The notes under the pieces were generated by a model, which was not told where the DNA came from, searched no databases, and saw nothing but the letters and a program-made list of their open reading frames with translations. A stretch of 64,000 bases of DNA from Bettongia penicillata ogilbyi (lineage: Eukaryota > Chordata > Mammalia > Diprotodontia > Potoroidae), in assembly GCA_023548195.1 (NCBI GenBank), contig JAJHZJ010000399.1, forward strand, positions 7,693,100 to 7,757,099, read 5' to 3'. Below, piece after piece: positions 10,761 through 23,005 of this stretch (position 1 is the stretch's first letter; the number at the start of each line of letters is the position of its first letter). The position numbers were made by a program, and so were the translations under genes.

Positions 10761-12411
10761 AGGGAGATAAGAAGGAAGGAGAAAAAATGCCCAGGAACTC
10801 CAAAAACAGTATCTGTGTTTTCAGGATACTTCAGATGGTCCTGATCATGATCTAGATGAATGTGTCACCTTTTCTTGGTGCATTTTTCATTTTTTGCTCC
10901 TCATTTCAGTATCCCATAATCATGCATATTTTATAGTATACTGTGAGCTCAATGCTAAATACAGGGAGGGGGAAAACCCTACACTGACAGCTGCACAAGT
11001 AGCTTAATTAGGAACTACTTTAAGTTTTCTTCTAAATGTGTAATTGATGCAGAAATGTGGAAATCAGACAGCATTCCCCTAACATCCTCTCAACATTTTC
11101 CAAGTTACTGATTGTCACATTTGTTTCAGATCATTCAGAGATGTCATTTACTGGCTCCTTTTTACATATTTTCAGGGACACATTTCAGTTTAATAATTCA
11201 TTAGCAGCTCCTTGGAACTTAATGCCTGCTGAGTTTTCTGCTGACTGATTAGCAATTTTATCATTTCTAAGTTTTCTTATATATATTATATATTCTTATG
11301 TGTAATACATATTTTTTCACAAGTATTCTGTCCTACTGATTGCATGACTTTCTTGTTCAAAACAACTTGTTTTTGCTTGTTTTTTCTTTCCTGCTTTGCA
11401 CTTGCCTGATAGAATTGACCCAGTTGATGACAATGCACCATGAAGTAATGAGTACTAAGATAATTTTTCTTTATTTTCCATATGATGTATTGCTATCCAG
11501 TGATCTTTATTTTTGACTTTCTGGCCTATGTGTTATATTCTTAACCCCTCTCAGTTATTTAGCCTTCATATTGTGAATATACTACTCAGAGACATTTGTA
11601 TAAGTATAGTAAAAGACACCAGATTCCTTCTTCTTTATTCCCTATTCCAACCAAATTCATTTACCCAAATCTTCATGCAGATCAACCAAGGGAGTTATAA
11701 GTTTGTCTCATCAACAGAGTTTGCTATTGCATATGTTTAAGGTCTATGGCTATGAGGACCTGGAGGTGAGAAGAGAGAATTGGGTTGCATAAGCAGATTT
11801 TAGAGTCTTCTGTGTAGAGGGGAAAATGAAGTTATTTTGAAATACGTTTGAAACTTCCTCAACAGTAGAGAAGCTATATCCAATCACCTTTTGAGATGCA
11901 GAACTTCATATTTCCTAAATTATCTTGTCAATAGCACTGCCATAGAAATGTCAGTTCTATTCCTACTTGAACTTAGTTGGATAAAACTCAGCAGCCCAGG
12001 TCCTTATAGTGGAGACAATTTATGGTCTTTCAAGACTATTCAACCTGTGGGAAAGGGAGTTAACCAAAAGCACAGTTGAGTCATAGTCTGTGTCTGTAAG
12101 GAGTGAAATTAGATAAAGGTGATTCTGAAGTATAAAGACATCCACTAGAAAGCAATTTGAGGGGAAATTACACCAGAGTGATAGGATGAATAGTGTTATT
12201 GAAAGACAAGAATGTTGTTGGGTCAGATTCCCAAATGGGTGTCATTTCAGAGGAGAAGTATTCAGAGCAAGAGTTTGATTAGGAACTTTGAGTGGCAAGA
12301 AAATTTTGAGGTAAGTTCTATTTAGCCTGTGTGCTAAGACCTCAAATGTTCAACAACTTGGTTGGATTCTCTGAAATCTACCCAAGATATGACCATGTTT
12401 ATTACTGGACA
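10761..12411. other. Intergenic, nothing recognised
   Basis: The 63-75 aa frames here show no family resemblance, biased codon use or plausible splice context. A T-rich run lies at 11,280-11,400. Confidence 0.5.
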
Positions 12412-12620
12412 GATCACAGAATCATAGTATTAGAGTTGAAAGAAACTGAACATCATCTCTTCCAACATTTAGCATGATAGCGTTGAAAGCATGAAACTTA
12501 TCTACATTTCTGACAAGTAGTCAATTCAATCTCTAATCTTGTAGACTTCCAGTGACAGAAGGGGATGGTCATGATCAACTGTTACTTAGGAAGCTCTGTA
12601 AGTGCCATTGGAAAAATTCT
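12412..12620 (+). repeat. CR1/MIR-like ancient repeat fragment
   Basis: It begins 'AGATCACAGAATCATAGTAT TAGAGTTG' in two parts and later has 'TTCCAGTGACAGAAGGGG', typical wording of diverged CR1/L3-type repeats. Low certainty. Confidence 0.45.
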
Positions 12621-12689
12621 CTGAACTCAGATGTAAATCCTTCACAAGACTGGCACAACACTATAGACACACTATGGAACTGTAAATAG

Positions 12690-13060
12690 AAAGCTAGGCT
12701 TGGAGTTAAAGACACAGGTTCAGATCCTAACAGAAAATACTATATGACCTTGTTCAAGTAACTTAACATTTATGTGACTTACCTACTAAATTATAAATGG
12801 ATAGAGCATTAGAGCTCCCCATACAAAATCACAGATCTTTTGTATATTCCTGTTACTAACAACAGGTAGAAACTGTTTTAAATGTCATAGCAAACTCATA
12901 ATTTTATTTGTCAGTTTGGAAACTTGACTTTGGAGTTAGGAGACGAGTACAAGTCTTGTCTCTGACACATGTCTATGTGACTGTGCTTGAGTTAAAACTT
13001 CTCAGCACTCTAGGCAAAGGTGCTGACTTACACTGACAGAGGGAGTTTCCTAGATAAATA
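12690..13060 (+). mobile_element. Two tRNA-type SINE fragments (MAR1/MIR-like), head to tail
   Basis: The first copy (12,690-12,800) has 'GCTTGGAGTTAAAGACACAGGTTCAGATCC' in two parts and 'TTCAAGTAACTTAACATTT'. The second (12,905-13,060) has 'TTTGGAGTTAGGAGACGAG' and 'TCTGACACATGTCTATGTGA'. Both carry the decayed tRNA-like B-box region (GGTTCAGATCC) of marsupial MAR1/MIR SINEs. Confidence 0.6.
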
Positions 13061-13953
13061 AATTTATAGTTCCCACCCCTATCCTAATATATCCAATCTT
13101 AACTGATATATATTATGTAAAGTTTTTTATTAAATATTTTTCTCTTAAATATATTTGTGGGAAGATTTAGGACCATCTGTCTTTTGATGTTTTTCTTCTG
13201 TCCACTCCATTCCAAATACACAAAAATTGGGCTCACAGGTAGGATTCCATCATGGAAAAAATCTGGAATGATCAACAATTAACTGGATGCTTCAAAATCA
13301 TTTACTAAAATGTGCCTTGTTATCCACCCAATAAAATAATAAGTCATTTAGATATAAAGTACAAATGAAGATCCTCTGAAGTCATATGTTATACTTTGAA
13401 TACTCTTCTGAGGGCAAAGCAATCCTCTGGGGAAACTATGATAAAAATCTTTGCAATGGGTCTTTAACAAAATACCTGCTTTTTAAAGAGCGGGGTCAAT
13501 ATGTTTCTCTGCCATTCCGCTACGGGTTTCATTAAGTCAGAATAAAACACTTCCTGAGAGCTATCTCTAACAAACCTTTCAGTTTATTTGTGTGTGTGTG
13601 TGTGTTCTATTTAGTTTATTAAATGTGAAGGCATTCAGAAACTGAGAGAAATTGCTAGTAAGCTCTATTTCACATTGAAGATCAGCAGGGGTCTTTTGGA
13701 GGGCTTCAATTTTTCTCTAAGTGTCAGGAAATCAGATTACTGTATCCAGCTGCAAGCTGTTTTGATTGAATTCAAAGTCTGATTTAATTTGGTACAAATG
13801 GCAAATTACCCCTCTATTTATCCTTCAACCCATGAAGTAACTATATTTTCAGAATGTTCTCAAAAGTTCAGGTTAAAAACAAATGATTTCCCACCAGAAG
13901 TATTTTTGTTTGTTTTTCCCACTATGTCTAAAATCAACAGGGAAAAAGGTGAT

Positions 13954-13993
<40 letters not shown>

Positions 13994-14214
13994 CTGTCTA
14001 TAGCTGTAAAGCTCAATAAGATTTAGATATTTCAGTATCTCCTACCCCAAACAAGGTACTGAAAAATTCTACTGATTTGGTGCCTTAATGAAGATTCTAA
14101 AACATTTGCAAATGTTCTTAATAAAATAAATTTTAAAATATTGATTTTCTTGATGTCCTCTCCGCATAGACCTACTCTGTTGTTTACTTATGTAGTTTAC
14201 ACATGTATGTGCTG
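13061..14214. other. Intergenic, with TG microsatellites
   Basis: No gene is seen. A short (TG)n lies at 13,590-13,606 and a longer one at 13,953-13,992. The 76-codon frame ending in the TG repeat is an artefact of it. Confidence 0.55.
13953..13992 (+). repeat. (TG)n microsatellite
   Basis: About 20 TG units. Confidence 0.95.
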
Positions 14215-14584
14215 TACTCTCTTAGTAAAACACAAACTGAAGGTAGGAACTGTTGGGTTATTTTTTTTGTATCCCCCGTGGCTAGTACATAGTCTCATTC
14301 TTATTCCATACCTATGATCACATAAAAGTATGGAAATCCTGCTATGAAAATTCTTTTGTATTTAATAAATGTATAACAAAACTTTAAAGCAAGTCTGGGC
14401 ATTGTTTTTTCTACTGTGTTTGTATAATGAGATGTGACTCCTGATTGGAGTAGTAAATTCTGAGATGACACTGTGAGCTTGTGTGAGGGAGCAAAGCTTT
14501 CCAGGAGACAGATGAGTAGTTTGAGAGATTTTTCATGAAACAGGATTACAGGAGAGGGAGAAAGAATTTGTTTTCTTTCATTTT
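14215..14584 (+). other. L2-like 3' scrap and unassigned sequence
   Basis: 'CTGAAGGTAGGAACTGTTGG' with 'CTAGTACATAGT' (14,237-14,292) resembles the last bases of L2. The remainder is unassigned. Confidence 0.4.
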
Positions 14585-15790
14585 TTTCCACTTAATAGTA
14601 TTTTAATTTTTTTCAATTATATGTAACGATAGTTTTCAGCTTTGACTTTTATATGATTTTGAGTTCCATTTTTTCCTACTTCCATACAATGGCAAGCAAT
14701 GTGATAGAGGTTTATATATGTACAATCATATTAGATATATTTCCACATTACTCATGTTGTGAAAGAAGAATCAGAACAAAAGGGGAAAAAATCTGAAAAA
14801 GAAAAAAAAAGAAGATAGTATGCTTCGATCTGCATAAAGACTCCATAGTTAGATGTAGATAACATTTTCTGTCATGGGTCTTTTGGAGCTGTCTTTAATC
14901 ACTGCATTGTTGAGAAGAGCTAAGTCTATCAGAGTTGGTCATCACACAACATTGCTATTACTGTGTATAATGTTATCCTGGTTCTGCTCACTTCACTCAG
15001 AATCAGTCCATGAAAATCTTTCCAGGTTTTTTCTGAAATACATCTGCTCATCATTTCTTGGAACAACAGTATTCCGTTACATTCATTTATCACACTTATT
15101 CATCCTTTCTCCAAGTGATGAACATTCTCTCAACTTCTAATTCTTTGCCACTACAAAAAGAACTGCTATAAATATTTTTGTACAGGTGGGTTCTTTTCCC
15201 TTTTTTATGATCTCTTTGGGATACAGACCTACTAGTGTTATTGTTGGCTCAAAGGGTATGCAGCCTTTAGGGAATAGTTTCATATTGCTCTCCAATAGCG
15301 TTTGATCAATTCACAACTCCATCAAAAATGTATCAGTATTCTGATTTACCCATGTCTTCTCCAACATTGATCATTTTCCTTTTCTGTCATATTGACCAAT
15401 CTGATAGTGTTAGGTGGTACCTCTCAGTTCTTTTAATTTACATTTTGCTAATCAATAGTTATTAGAGCATATTTTCATGTGAGTTTATATTGTTTTTATT
15501 TCTTCATCTGAAAACTGTCTGTTCATACCCTTTGACCATTGATCAATTGGGGAATGACTTATAGTCTTACAAATTTGACTGAGTTCTCTATATATTTTGG
15601 AAATAAGGCCTTTATCAAAGAAACTGGCTATAAAAATTGTTTCCCAGCTTTCTGATTTCCTTCTAGTCTTGTTTGCATTTGCTTTGTGCAAAATTAAATT
15701 TAATGTAAATTAAATTTAATGTAATCAAAATTCTCCACTTTGTATTTCATAATGTTATCTATTGTTTGTTATAAATTCTTCTGTTCTCCA
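14585..15790 (-). mobile_element. L1 LINE 3' fragment (5'-truncated), ORF2 C-terminus and 3'UTR
   Basis: Reading the minus strand from about 15,790, the ORF2 C-terminal part appears (15,691-15,485 is open: 'KTRRKSESWETIFIASFFDKGLISKIYRELSQI...'). It matches 35,430-35,560 of the full L1. The T-rich run near 14,585-14,620 on the plus strand is the element's A-rich tail. The 3'UTR differs from that of the L1 at 17-18.9 kb, so this is another subfamily. Confidence 0.85.
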
Positions 15791-15900
15791 TAGAGCTAAT
15801 GGATAAATAATTCCTTGAAGAGAAAAACTTTGGAAGTTAAAAGCAAGCAGGGGAAACCAACTGCTTAATAGGTCTTTGGAGGCTTTCCTTTGAGGGAAAT

Positions 15901-16018
<118 letters not shown>

Positions 16019-16859
16019 GTGTATGAGCTGAGAACTCATGTAACTCCCAGTGTAAAGAGTTAAATAATTATTGTGTATTTTCTGATGTATTCTAATCAGT
16101 ATAACTTCTCTGATTTCTGTTAGCTATTTGCTTAGATGAATGTTTTACTCACTATTTGTGATGGTCTTTTGTGTAAAAACATTTTGTGGGAAGGAGCTAA
16201 GCTTACCAGAATTCACTAAAGGACTACCTTCCACCTTAAGAGTGACCAGCAAAGCATCTTTTGTTCTGAGCCTATTATACTACTAGAGCAACAGTATTTA
16301 AGAGGGACAGATGAATATAAATCTAGTCCAATAACTGCTTTTGTAGATAAACAGTGGGAGGAGCCAACCATTGTTCTTCTTCTACTTTCTTGAAATTGTA
16401 AATCAGAGCCTCACTTGGAATGGGATGGATTGGAGACCAGCTATATTAATCCATACCATATCCGAGCCACATGTCTATACATTTAGACAACTCATGGGCT
16501 CAAACATTTTATACATAAGCACATATATCTTACAATTTAAAAAAAAAAACTAATTTTCCTTTCTATTTGACATTCCATAGACTCAGCTGTTACCATAGAG
16601 AATAATGAAAATTTCAGGAACTCTCAAGCTCAAAGGATTTCAGACGCAATGTTTGAGCAGGTCTGCTTCACAGGGCTCATAAGTATACATTGGAATTACA
16701 AATCAAGTAAGTATAGGGAAATGAGAAAATGTTTTTGTCTAGCACCAAATCCTACTGCTAGCTGAATAGTGAATTTAGACCTTATGATGTTTCTGTGATT
16801 ATTCCTGCTGATTTTGATCCTGCTTCCACTTTAGAACTCACCATTCTAATTCTTTAGAT
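16019..16859. other. Intergenic, nothing recognised
   Basis: I see no repeat family or gene apart from an A run at 16,539. Confidence 0.5.
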
Positions 16860-16990
16860 ATCGTGTCCCATCTAAAATGTAAACTACTTGAGAAAAGAGA
16901 CCATTTCATTTTTTTGTAACCTAATTACCAATAAGAATGCTTGGCACATAGTGGGTGCTTTGCAAATGTTTATTGATTCATAGGTGAATC
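16860..16990 (+). mobile_element. L2 LINE 3' end
   Basis: 'AAACTACTTGAGAAAAGAG' leads to 'GCTTGGCACATAGTGGGTGC' and 'AAATGTTTATTGATT', the classic L2 3' terminus. Confidence 0.7.
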
Positions 16991-17079
16991 TACACTTCCC
17001 CTTTGACCCTCATTTCTACTCCCATATTTCTTGGTTCAACTTCCTGAGGAATGGTGCCCAGGTGAGGGGAAGTTCATTT
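16991..17079. other. Unassigned spacer
   Basis: A short spacer before the L1 insertion. Confidence 0.4.
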
Positions 17080-17093
17080 AACAATATAGGTTC
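17080..17093. repeat. TSD of L1, left copy
   Basis: AACAATATAGGTTC matches AACAATACAAGTTC at 18,897-18,910 at 12 of 14 bases. Confidence 0.75.
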
Positions 17094-18896
17094 GATTGCT
17101 CATGGGTAGGCCAAGCTAATATCATGAAAATGACAATTCTACCTAAATTAATTTACTTATGCAGTGCCATACCAATCAAACTAACAAAAAAATTATTTTC
17201 TAGAGCTAGGAAAAAATAACATCAAAATTCATCTGGAAGAACAAAAATTGCAATACAATTAATTAAAAGAAACACTAGGGAAGGCAATCTAGACCTACCA
17301 GATCTTAAATTCTATTATAAAACAACAATCTTCAAAACTACTTGGTAATGGCTAAGAAATAGAGAGGTAGATTATTGGAATAGATTAGGTACATAAGACA
17401 CAGTGGTCAATCGTTACAACAATCTTTGGGGATTATAACAAGCTTCTGGGATAAGAACTCACTGTTTGACAAAAACTGCTGGGAAAACTGGAAAATGCTG
17501 TAGCAGAAACTGGGTATAATCCAACATCTGACACTGTATATAAAAATGAAGTCCAACTGGGGACACAAATTAAGTATAAAGGCTGATACTGTAAGCAAGT
17601 TAGGGGAAAAACAAAGTTTATTTTTCAGATTTATGGAGAATGAAGGAATTTATGACCAAGCATGAGACAGAGAACATTATGAAATGCAAAATGGATAATG
17701 CTGATTACCTTAAATTAAATAGTTTTTACACAAATAAGGTCACTGTTACCAAGATTAGGAGGGAAGCAGAAAACTAGAAAAGAATTTTTGCAAACTAGCA
17801 TCTGTGATAAAGGCCTCATTTCTAAATCTATAGAGAACTGAATCAAATTTACAAAAATGTAAGTCATTCCCCAACTTATAAATGGTTAAAGGATATGAAT
17901 AGGCAGTTTTCAGAGGAAGAAATTTAAGCTATCTATATTCATATGAAAAAATGCTCTAAATCAACTATTGATTAGAGAGATGCAAATCAAAACAATTCTG
18001 AGGTACCAAATCACATCTATTAGATTGGTTAACATTACAAAACAGGACAATGATAAATGTTGGAGAAGATGTGGGAAAGTTGGAATGTTAATTCATTATT
18101 GATGGAGGTGTGAGGTGATCCAACCATTCTGGACAGCAATTTGGAAGTATGCCTAAAGGGCTATAAAAATGTGCATATACTATGCCCCAGCAATACCACT
18201 TCTATGACTGTATGCCAAAGAGATCATAAAAATGGGAAAAGGATGCACATGTACACAAATATTTATAGCAGCTCTTTTTATGGTGGCCAAGAACTGGAAA
18301 CTGAGGGGATGTCTGTCAATTGGGGAATGGCTAAATAAGTTATAGCATATAAATGGAATGGAATGATATTGTGCTTTAAGAAATGATGAACAGGTAGACT
18401 TCAAAAAATCCTGGAAAGACTTTGATGAACTGATGTTGAGTGAAGTGAGCAGAACCAGGAGAACATTGTTTATAGAAACAGTCACAGTGTAGTGACTGAT
18501 TTTGATAGACTTAGCCCTTCTCAGTAATGGAAGGACCCAAAACAATTTCAAAGGACTCGTGATGGAAAATGCCATCCATACCCAGAGAAAGAAATATGAA
18601 GTTGGAATGCAGAGTAAAGCAGACTATTTTCTTCCTTTTTGTTTTATTTTGTATTGTTTTTTCTTTCTCATAGTTTTTCCACTTTGTAATAATTCTTATA
18701 TATGCAAATGCAAATAAATGCAAAATGTGAAAATGTATATACATACATTCCTATTAAATACATTTTCACATAGGTCATATATGAGAGCCCGTATCAGATT
18801 GCATGCCAACTTGTGGACAGAGGGAAGAGGGAGGGGGAGAAAATTTAAAACTCATGGAAGTGAATGTTGAAAGCTAAAATAAATAAATTATGCAAG
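17094..18896 (+). mobile_element. L1 LINE, 5'-truncated (ORF2 C-terminus plus 3'UTR), broken
   Basis: It starts inside ORF2 at the stretch TTGCTCATGGGTAGGCCAAG, which is also at 34,750 and 709. It runs through the Cys-His-like C-terminal region (about 18,060-18,320, 'MYTNIYSSSFYGGQELETEG'), the 3'UTR and an AAATAAATAAAT tail. Stops and frameshifts break the frame throughout. TSDs on both sides show that it inserted in truncated form by target-primed reverse transcription. Confidence 0.92.
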
Positions 18897-18910
18897 AACA
18901 ATACAAGTTC
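18897..18910. repeat. TSD of L1, right copy
   Basis: AACAATACAAGTTC follows directly after the A-rich tail. Confidence 0.75.
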
Positions 18911-18944
18911 TATACAATCAAAACCCTTGATGGACCAGTCATAC

Positions 18945-18951
<7 letters not shown>

Positions 18952-18992
<41 letters not shown>
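18952..18992 (+). repeat. (CA)n microsatellite
   Basis: About 20 CA units. The His-Thr and Cys-Val repeat frames on the two strands come from it. Confidence 0.97.
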
Positions 18993-18994
<2 letters not shown>

Positions 18995-20369
18995 CCCTTG
19001 TAGGATTAGGAAACTCATACCATGGCCACTACAGTGTATGTATTTCTGTAGGTGCAAATTTAGGAGAGATGAAAGAGTTAGAAAATGAAAGACCATTTAA
19101 ATAGCACAATTTCCACTGAAGCAGCTATAATTTCAGTGATTTTCCAAAAGAACAACCTACAACCATCAAAGCACTGGTTCTACTGCTTAAAGCTGGGTCA
19201 AAATAGATGTTTTTGAGGAAACTATGATACTCATCATGATAGGTTAACCCTGAAAAATGAGCTTCCCAATGACATGCTTTAGGGATACTGAGAACGAATG
19301 AAAAGATAATTATTTTGATTCCACAAAAAGGGCTAGAATATTATTCGTCTTTCTGTTGGCTTTTTAATTATACATCATTAATGCTTTCCTTCATGCAATC
19401 TAATGTTTGATCTCATGGAATGATTGTTAGGTCATGAAGTTTCCCTGAGTAAAACATTTCTTTTGAAAACAGAAATATAGGGACAAACTCAGTAGTTCAT
19501 GATTCAGACAAGTTGCACAAGAATGATCTGATTTCTGGTTTTTTGTCATTGCTCACTCTGTAAAGTGTGCAGAGAATGGAGTATGTATCATTTGTCTATT
19601 TCTGATGTAAATGCTCACACTGAAAATGTAAGAGTTGGGCCTGAGAGTAGATTGGAGCTGACTCTAGCACATCCCTGACCATTCCTAACAATTCTGAATC
19701 TCTCCACGCTGAATAACAATTACTTGCTTATTGCAGTCACCTAATAGGAAAGTGCAATGAAATCTTCCTCTGAAAGAGGAACTTCCTATGTTTGCCTTCT
19801 TTGCTCTCAGAAGCTCCTAGCCATCATAAGTAATAGATGAGCAATTGACACTGATTAGAGATAAAGAGAAGGCCTGCTATTTCATTAGTATGGGCAGTTA
19901 CTGGATACAAAAACTCCCTTCTCTGCAACCTATTGTCTTAGATACTTGTCTAGAATATGGAGTTTTAAATGGCATGGACAGGATCTAGAGGCAATAGATG
20001 TAATAGGGAGACTTAAACCCAGAACTTTCCTTAATCCAAGTTTACCTTTCAGACACTCATACAACACTTGATCATTTTAAGGAGTCAGGATCTTCAAACG
20101 TTATGACTGGGCTGGATTCACTCTGTTGAATGAGCAATCCCTATTTCAGAAATGTTTCAAGGAAAAGAAGAAATTTCATATTTGGGATCATCTGGGCTAC
20201 TCCTGTTTTCTAATATCCAAACATGAAGTAAGGGTCAAGACTTTGGGTGGGGGAAAAGGGATATGTTCTAGCCACAGAAAGGAAGTACTATAAGATAAAA
20301 CCATGTTTTCCCTACTTTTGTCAGAGAACAGTAATTTACATTGAATTATGGAATCAAGAAGCTAGGATT
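18993..20369. other. Intergenic, repeat-poor
   Basis: No recognised repeat or gene over about 1.4 kb. The base composition is ordinary. Confidence 0.5.
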
Positions 20370-20489
20370 ATGTCCAGCCTTTGTTACTGAAGAAGACCAT
20401 GACATCAGAGAAATGACTTGCACTTGACTTTGTTTTGAGTGAGAGAGGGCTGTGCACATCACCAGCCTCACTTCTCCTCTGGAGTCAAC
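20370..20489 (+). mobile_element. Marsupial ~300-bp SINE, 5' part
   Basis: 'CCATGACATCAGAGAAATG' to 'CACCAGCCTCACTTCTCCTC' matches 2009-2104 and 2717-2810. Confidence 0.8.
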
Positions 20490-20639
20490 TGAATCCAGAT
20501 CAGGAAGACCTGAGTTCAAATCCATCCTCAGACACTTAATAGCTCTCTGACCCTGGGCAAGTCACTTAACCCTGTTTGTCTCCATTTCATGGGTAAAATG
20601 AGCTGGAAGAGCACACCTGGGGTCCTGGTGTTGGCAATT
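20490..20639 (+). mobile_element. MAR1-like tRNA-derived SINE
   Basis: It has 'AGGAAGACCTGAGTTCAAAT', a B-box-like GTTCAAATCC, and 'CTGGGCAAGTCACTTAACCC', then the tail 'GTAAAATGAGCTGGAAGAG'. This is among the most frequent marsupial SINE types. It is joined without a gap to the preceding SINE. Confidence 0.85.
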
Positions 20640-21363
20640 ATCGACTCAACACCCTGGGGCTCAGGATCTCTTCCAGTTTCGCTGAGGTGGGGCTGTCTGG
20701 AACAGCTCCAGCCCTGCACTTGTCCCCTTCAGCCACAACAAGAGGGACCTCCCTTTACAATTTTCCTAGCCTCATGGGCTAAGAGACTGTTTACCCCTGT
20801 GGCTGATCTCACTGTTCCTGAATTTTTCCTGGGGAAATATTCTCTGGGTTTTTCAAGGTCAACAAGGGGAAGGGTAAAGCATTTACTGATCACTCTACCA
20901 TCTTGGCTCCTGGAAGTTCAAATAGGTGAACTTCCTATTAAATGTCTGTAATTACAGACATTTAATCTGTGAACTGAGTCTCAGGAGTGCTACTGCTGTT
21001 ACCTGAGGTAATGTGCTTCTCTCTCAGTTCCATTGGACTCCCATTCTGGGCTGATGTATTTGGGATTCCACAGCGCTGCTGCTTCAAATAGCTTCAGAAA
21101 GCAGGAAGCTTGGCTTTGTTATGGCAGGGCCTGCAGTGGGTACAGCCTGTGCACTGTGCACTATGCATTCCTCCAGCCTCATGCAACAGATCCTTCCCAT
21201 CAACTCTCCAGTCTGTCCTGGGTTGGAAATCAGTCACACTCTGTCTCCTATTGGATTCTACCACTCTAAAATGGGTTCAGATTCTCTTTTTAGAGGTATC
21301 TGAAGGAGTCTGTCTTAGAGCTTAGGTAAGTAGTTGCTCTCACTCTGCCATCTTCATACTCCC
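20640..21363 (-). mobile_element. L1 5'UTR fragment without a body
   Basis: Reverse-complemented from 21,363, it aligns with the 5'UTR of the full L1 at 29,791-30,460. Shared stretches are the start (GGGAG..GAAGATGG), 'ACTCCTTCAGATA.CTCTAAA' and 'AATCCAATAGGAGACAGA', and the second GGAGCCAAGATGG unit with 'AGTGATCAGTAAATGC'. It ends before any ORF1, at a SINE. The plus-strand frames of 60-120 aa here are shadows of the GC-rich UTR. Confidence 0.85.
20937..20966. repeat. Perfect 30-bp palindrome
   Basis: The half-arm ATTAAATGTCTGTAA is followed immediately by its exact reverse complement, with no loop. It lies in the L1 5'UTR fragment. The other L1 (30,182) has only one arm. Confidence 0.95.
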
Positions 21364-21766
21364 AATATCTTTACAGGATTAGGGTTTCAAAAAGGAAATC
21401 TAGCCCATTGCTGTGTGAGAGAATAAACTCAAAAATTATGGATCCTCATTGTCTCAGGGGAACATATCGGAGAGTAGATCTCTGTGACATTAAGCTGTGT
21501 AAAGAATTTCCTTCAGCAGTGGAAGCAATTAGATATTTTTATGTGAAGGGAAAAATAAATTGTCTTGAATAGAGTACAAGAGGAGAAGTAATTTTAGATA
21601 AACTTTAATTTCTAGTCACTAAGACTTTGTGCATTCTTCTGGTTGGTCTTTTGGTTGCTTTTTTTTCTCTGTGTGTTTATAGTTTGATCTGCAAGATTAG
21701 ACTGTATCTGTTTCAATTGTGGTAGGCAGAGAGCTGAGAAAAGGGTAAGGTCTTAATTAACTAGAT
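21364..21766. other. Unassigned sequence
   Basis: I see no gene or repeat apart from a T/C-rich run near 21,655-21,670. Confidence 0.45.
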
Positions 21767-22385
21767 CAGATGTTCCCAAACTTATGTGGCCTACCACCCC
21801 TCCTTTCAAAATAAAAATTATTCAGTGCCCCTCCCTCGAAATCTTTAACACTTTAAAAGGTTTGTTTGTTTGTTTTGAAATTTGCATCATTTCAAAAAAA
21901 TATAATTTTTAATGATGCATCTTAAATTTAGGAATGTATTTCAAATTTGTGGGAGGTTTTTCTACAACGAAATTTTGATGACACAATATTGTATCATGCA
22001 ACCATATAGCATCATATTGCAAACAAGTCAAACCACACACTTATTTATGCTGATGCTGGACTTCCTGACAATGCTCAACATGCTTGCCTGCCAAAACTTG
22101 CTTGTTAAGATCTATGGGCAGACTTGACCACTGATCAGTTATAACTTGCACTGTGTGTGTTTATCTGGAAAATAAGGCAATCACTATGACTGACTGTTAT
22201 ACAACAGATGAAACATGTATGAATGTTGTTTTTTCAAAACTTTCTTATCTTCTCTTCTTTCCTAATGCTTCCAAAGCCTCCTTATTTTTATTCATCATTC
22301 CCAATTGCACCTGAGGCTACTATCACCTTCCTGGATCATTCCAGCAGCCTCCAGGGGTGGTATCTGCTCAGTTTGAGAATCTCTG
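21767..22385. mobile_element. hAT-like DNA transposon, decayed, non-autonomous
   Basis: The left end CAGATGTTCCCAAACTTATG pairs with the reverse complement of the right end (CAGAGATTCTCAAACTGAGC). Both ends then share ACCACCCCT. Termini of the form 'CAG.G.TTC.CAAAC' are typical of hAT elements. I find no clean 8-bp TSD and no transposase frame. Confidence 0.55.
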
Positions 22386-22871
22386 CTAGTCTGCCTGGAG
22401 GCATTTCTATTGTGTTATCTGTTTAAAGTTTAGAGGGCAAAAATAAAGACAAAACTTAAAAACTTGCCTTTTGATTGTGACCAGAATGAAGGGGGATGGG
22501 GTGAATATGTCCTCCCAGTTTATGAAAGTTTACATATTTGAAAGTAGAATAAAAAAAAAATGATTGGGAGAGGGGGTACACTTCCATGAGTAAAATCCAA
22601 CCTGATTTTTTGGAGGTGTAGTAACAGTAGACACTTGTCTTCAGTTCTAAACAGCTTAGCAACACTAGCAAGAGAAGGCCCACCTAATTTATTCAGGGAA
22701 GGAGATAAAGTCTCTAGAGTACATCTGCTTTAGAATCTATCTTGGCTCTATGAACTCATCCAGAGACAGCAAGTTCTGATGATGGAAGTTCCTAGGCCAG
22801 CTCGAAATTTTTTTTTTTTTTTTTTTTATAAAATATGGGGACTAAGAATAGAAAAACAGCATAACTTAAGG
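22386..22871. other. Unassigned, with a poly-T run
   Basis: There is a poly-T run at 22,809-22,827. Nothing else is recognised. Confidence 0.45.
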
Positions 22872-23005
22872 CAGGGCCTTGAGGCCACATGTGACCCTTT
22901 AGGTCATCAAGTGCAGCCCTTTGACTGAATCCAAACTTCACAGAACAAATCCCCTTAATAAAATAATGTGCTCTATAAGACTTGGACTCAGCCCCCCACA
23001 GGTCC
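22872..23005. mobile_element. Palindromic hAT-type MITE, partial
   Basis: 'GGCCACATGTGACCCTTTAG' and 'GTGCAGCCCTTTGACTGAAT' are followed by an imperfect inverted copy. The stretch at 22,924-22,954 pairs with 22,960-22,992 reversed (about 20 of 29). This matches my memory of a frequent marsupial palindromic MITE. The right arm is truncated. Confidence 0.55.

Noticed and set aside
20589..21325. Frames of up to 120 aa on the plus strand
   Set aside because: They are antisense to an L1 5'UTR and a SINE.
21767..22385. Clean 8-bp TSD for the hAT-like element
   Set aside because: The flanks (AACTAGAT and CTAGTCTG) share only a shifted CTAG, so the exact ends stay uncertain.
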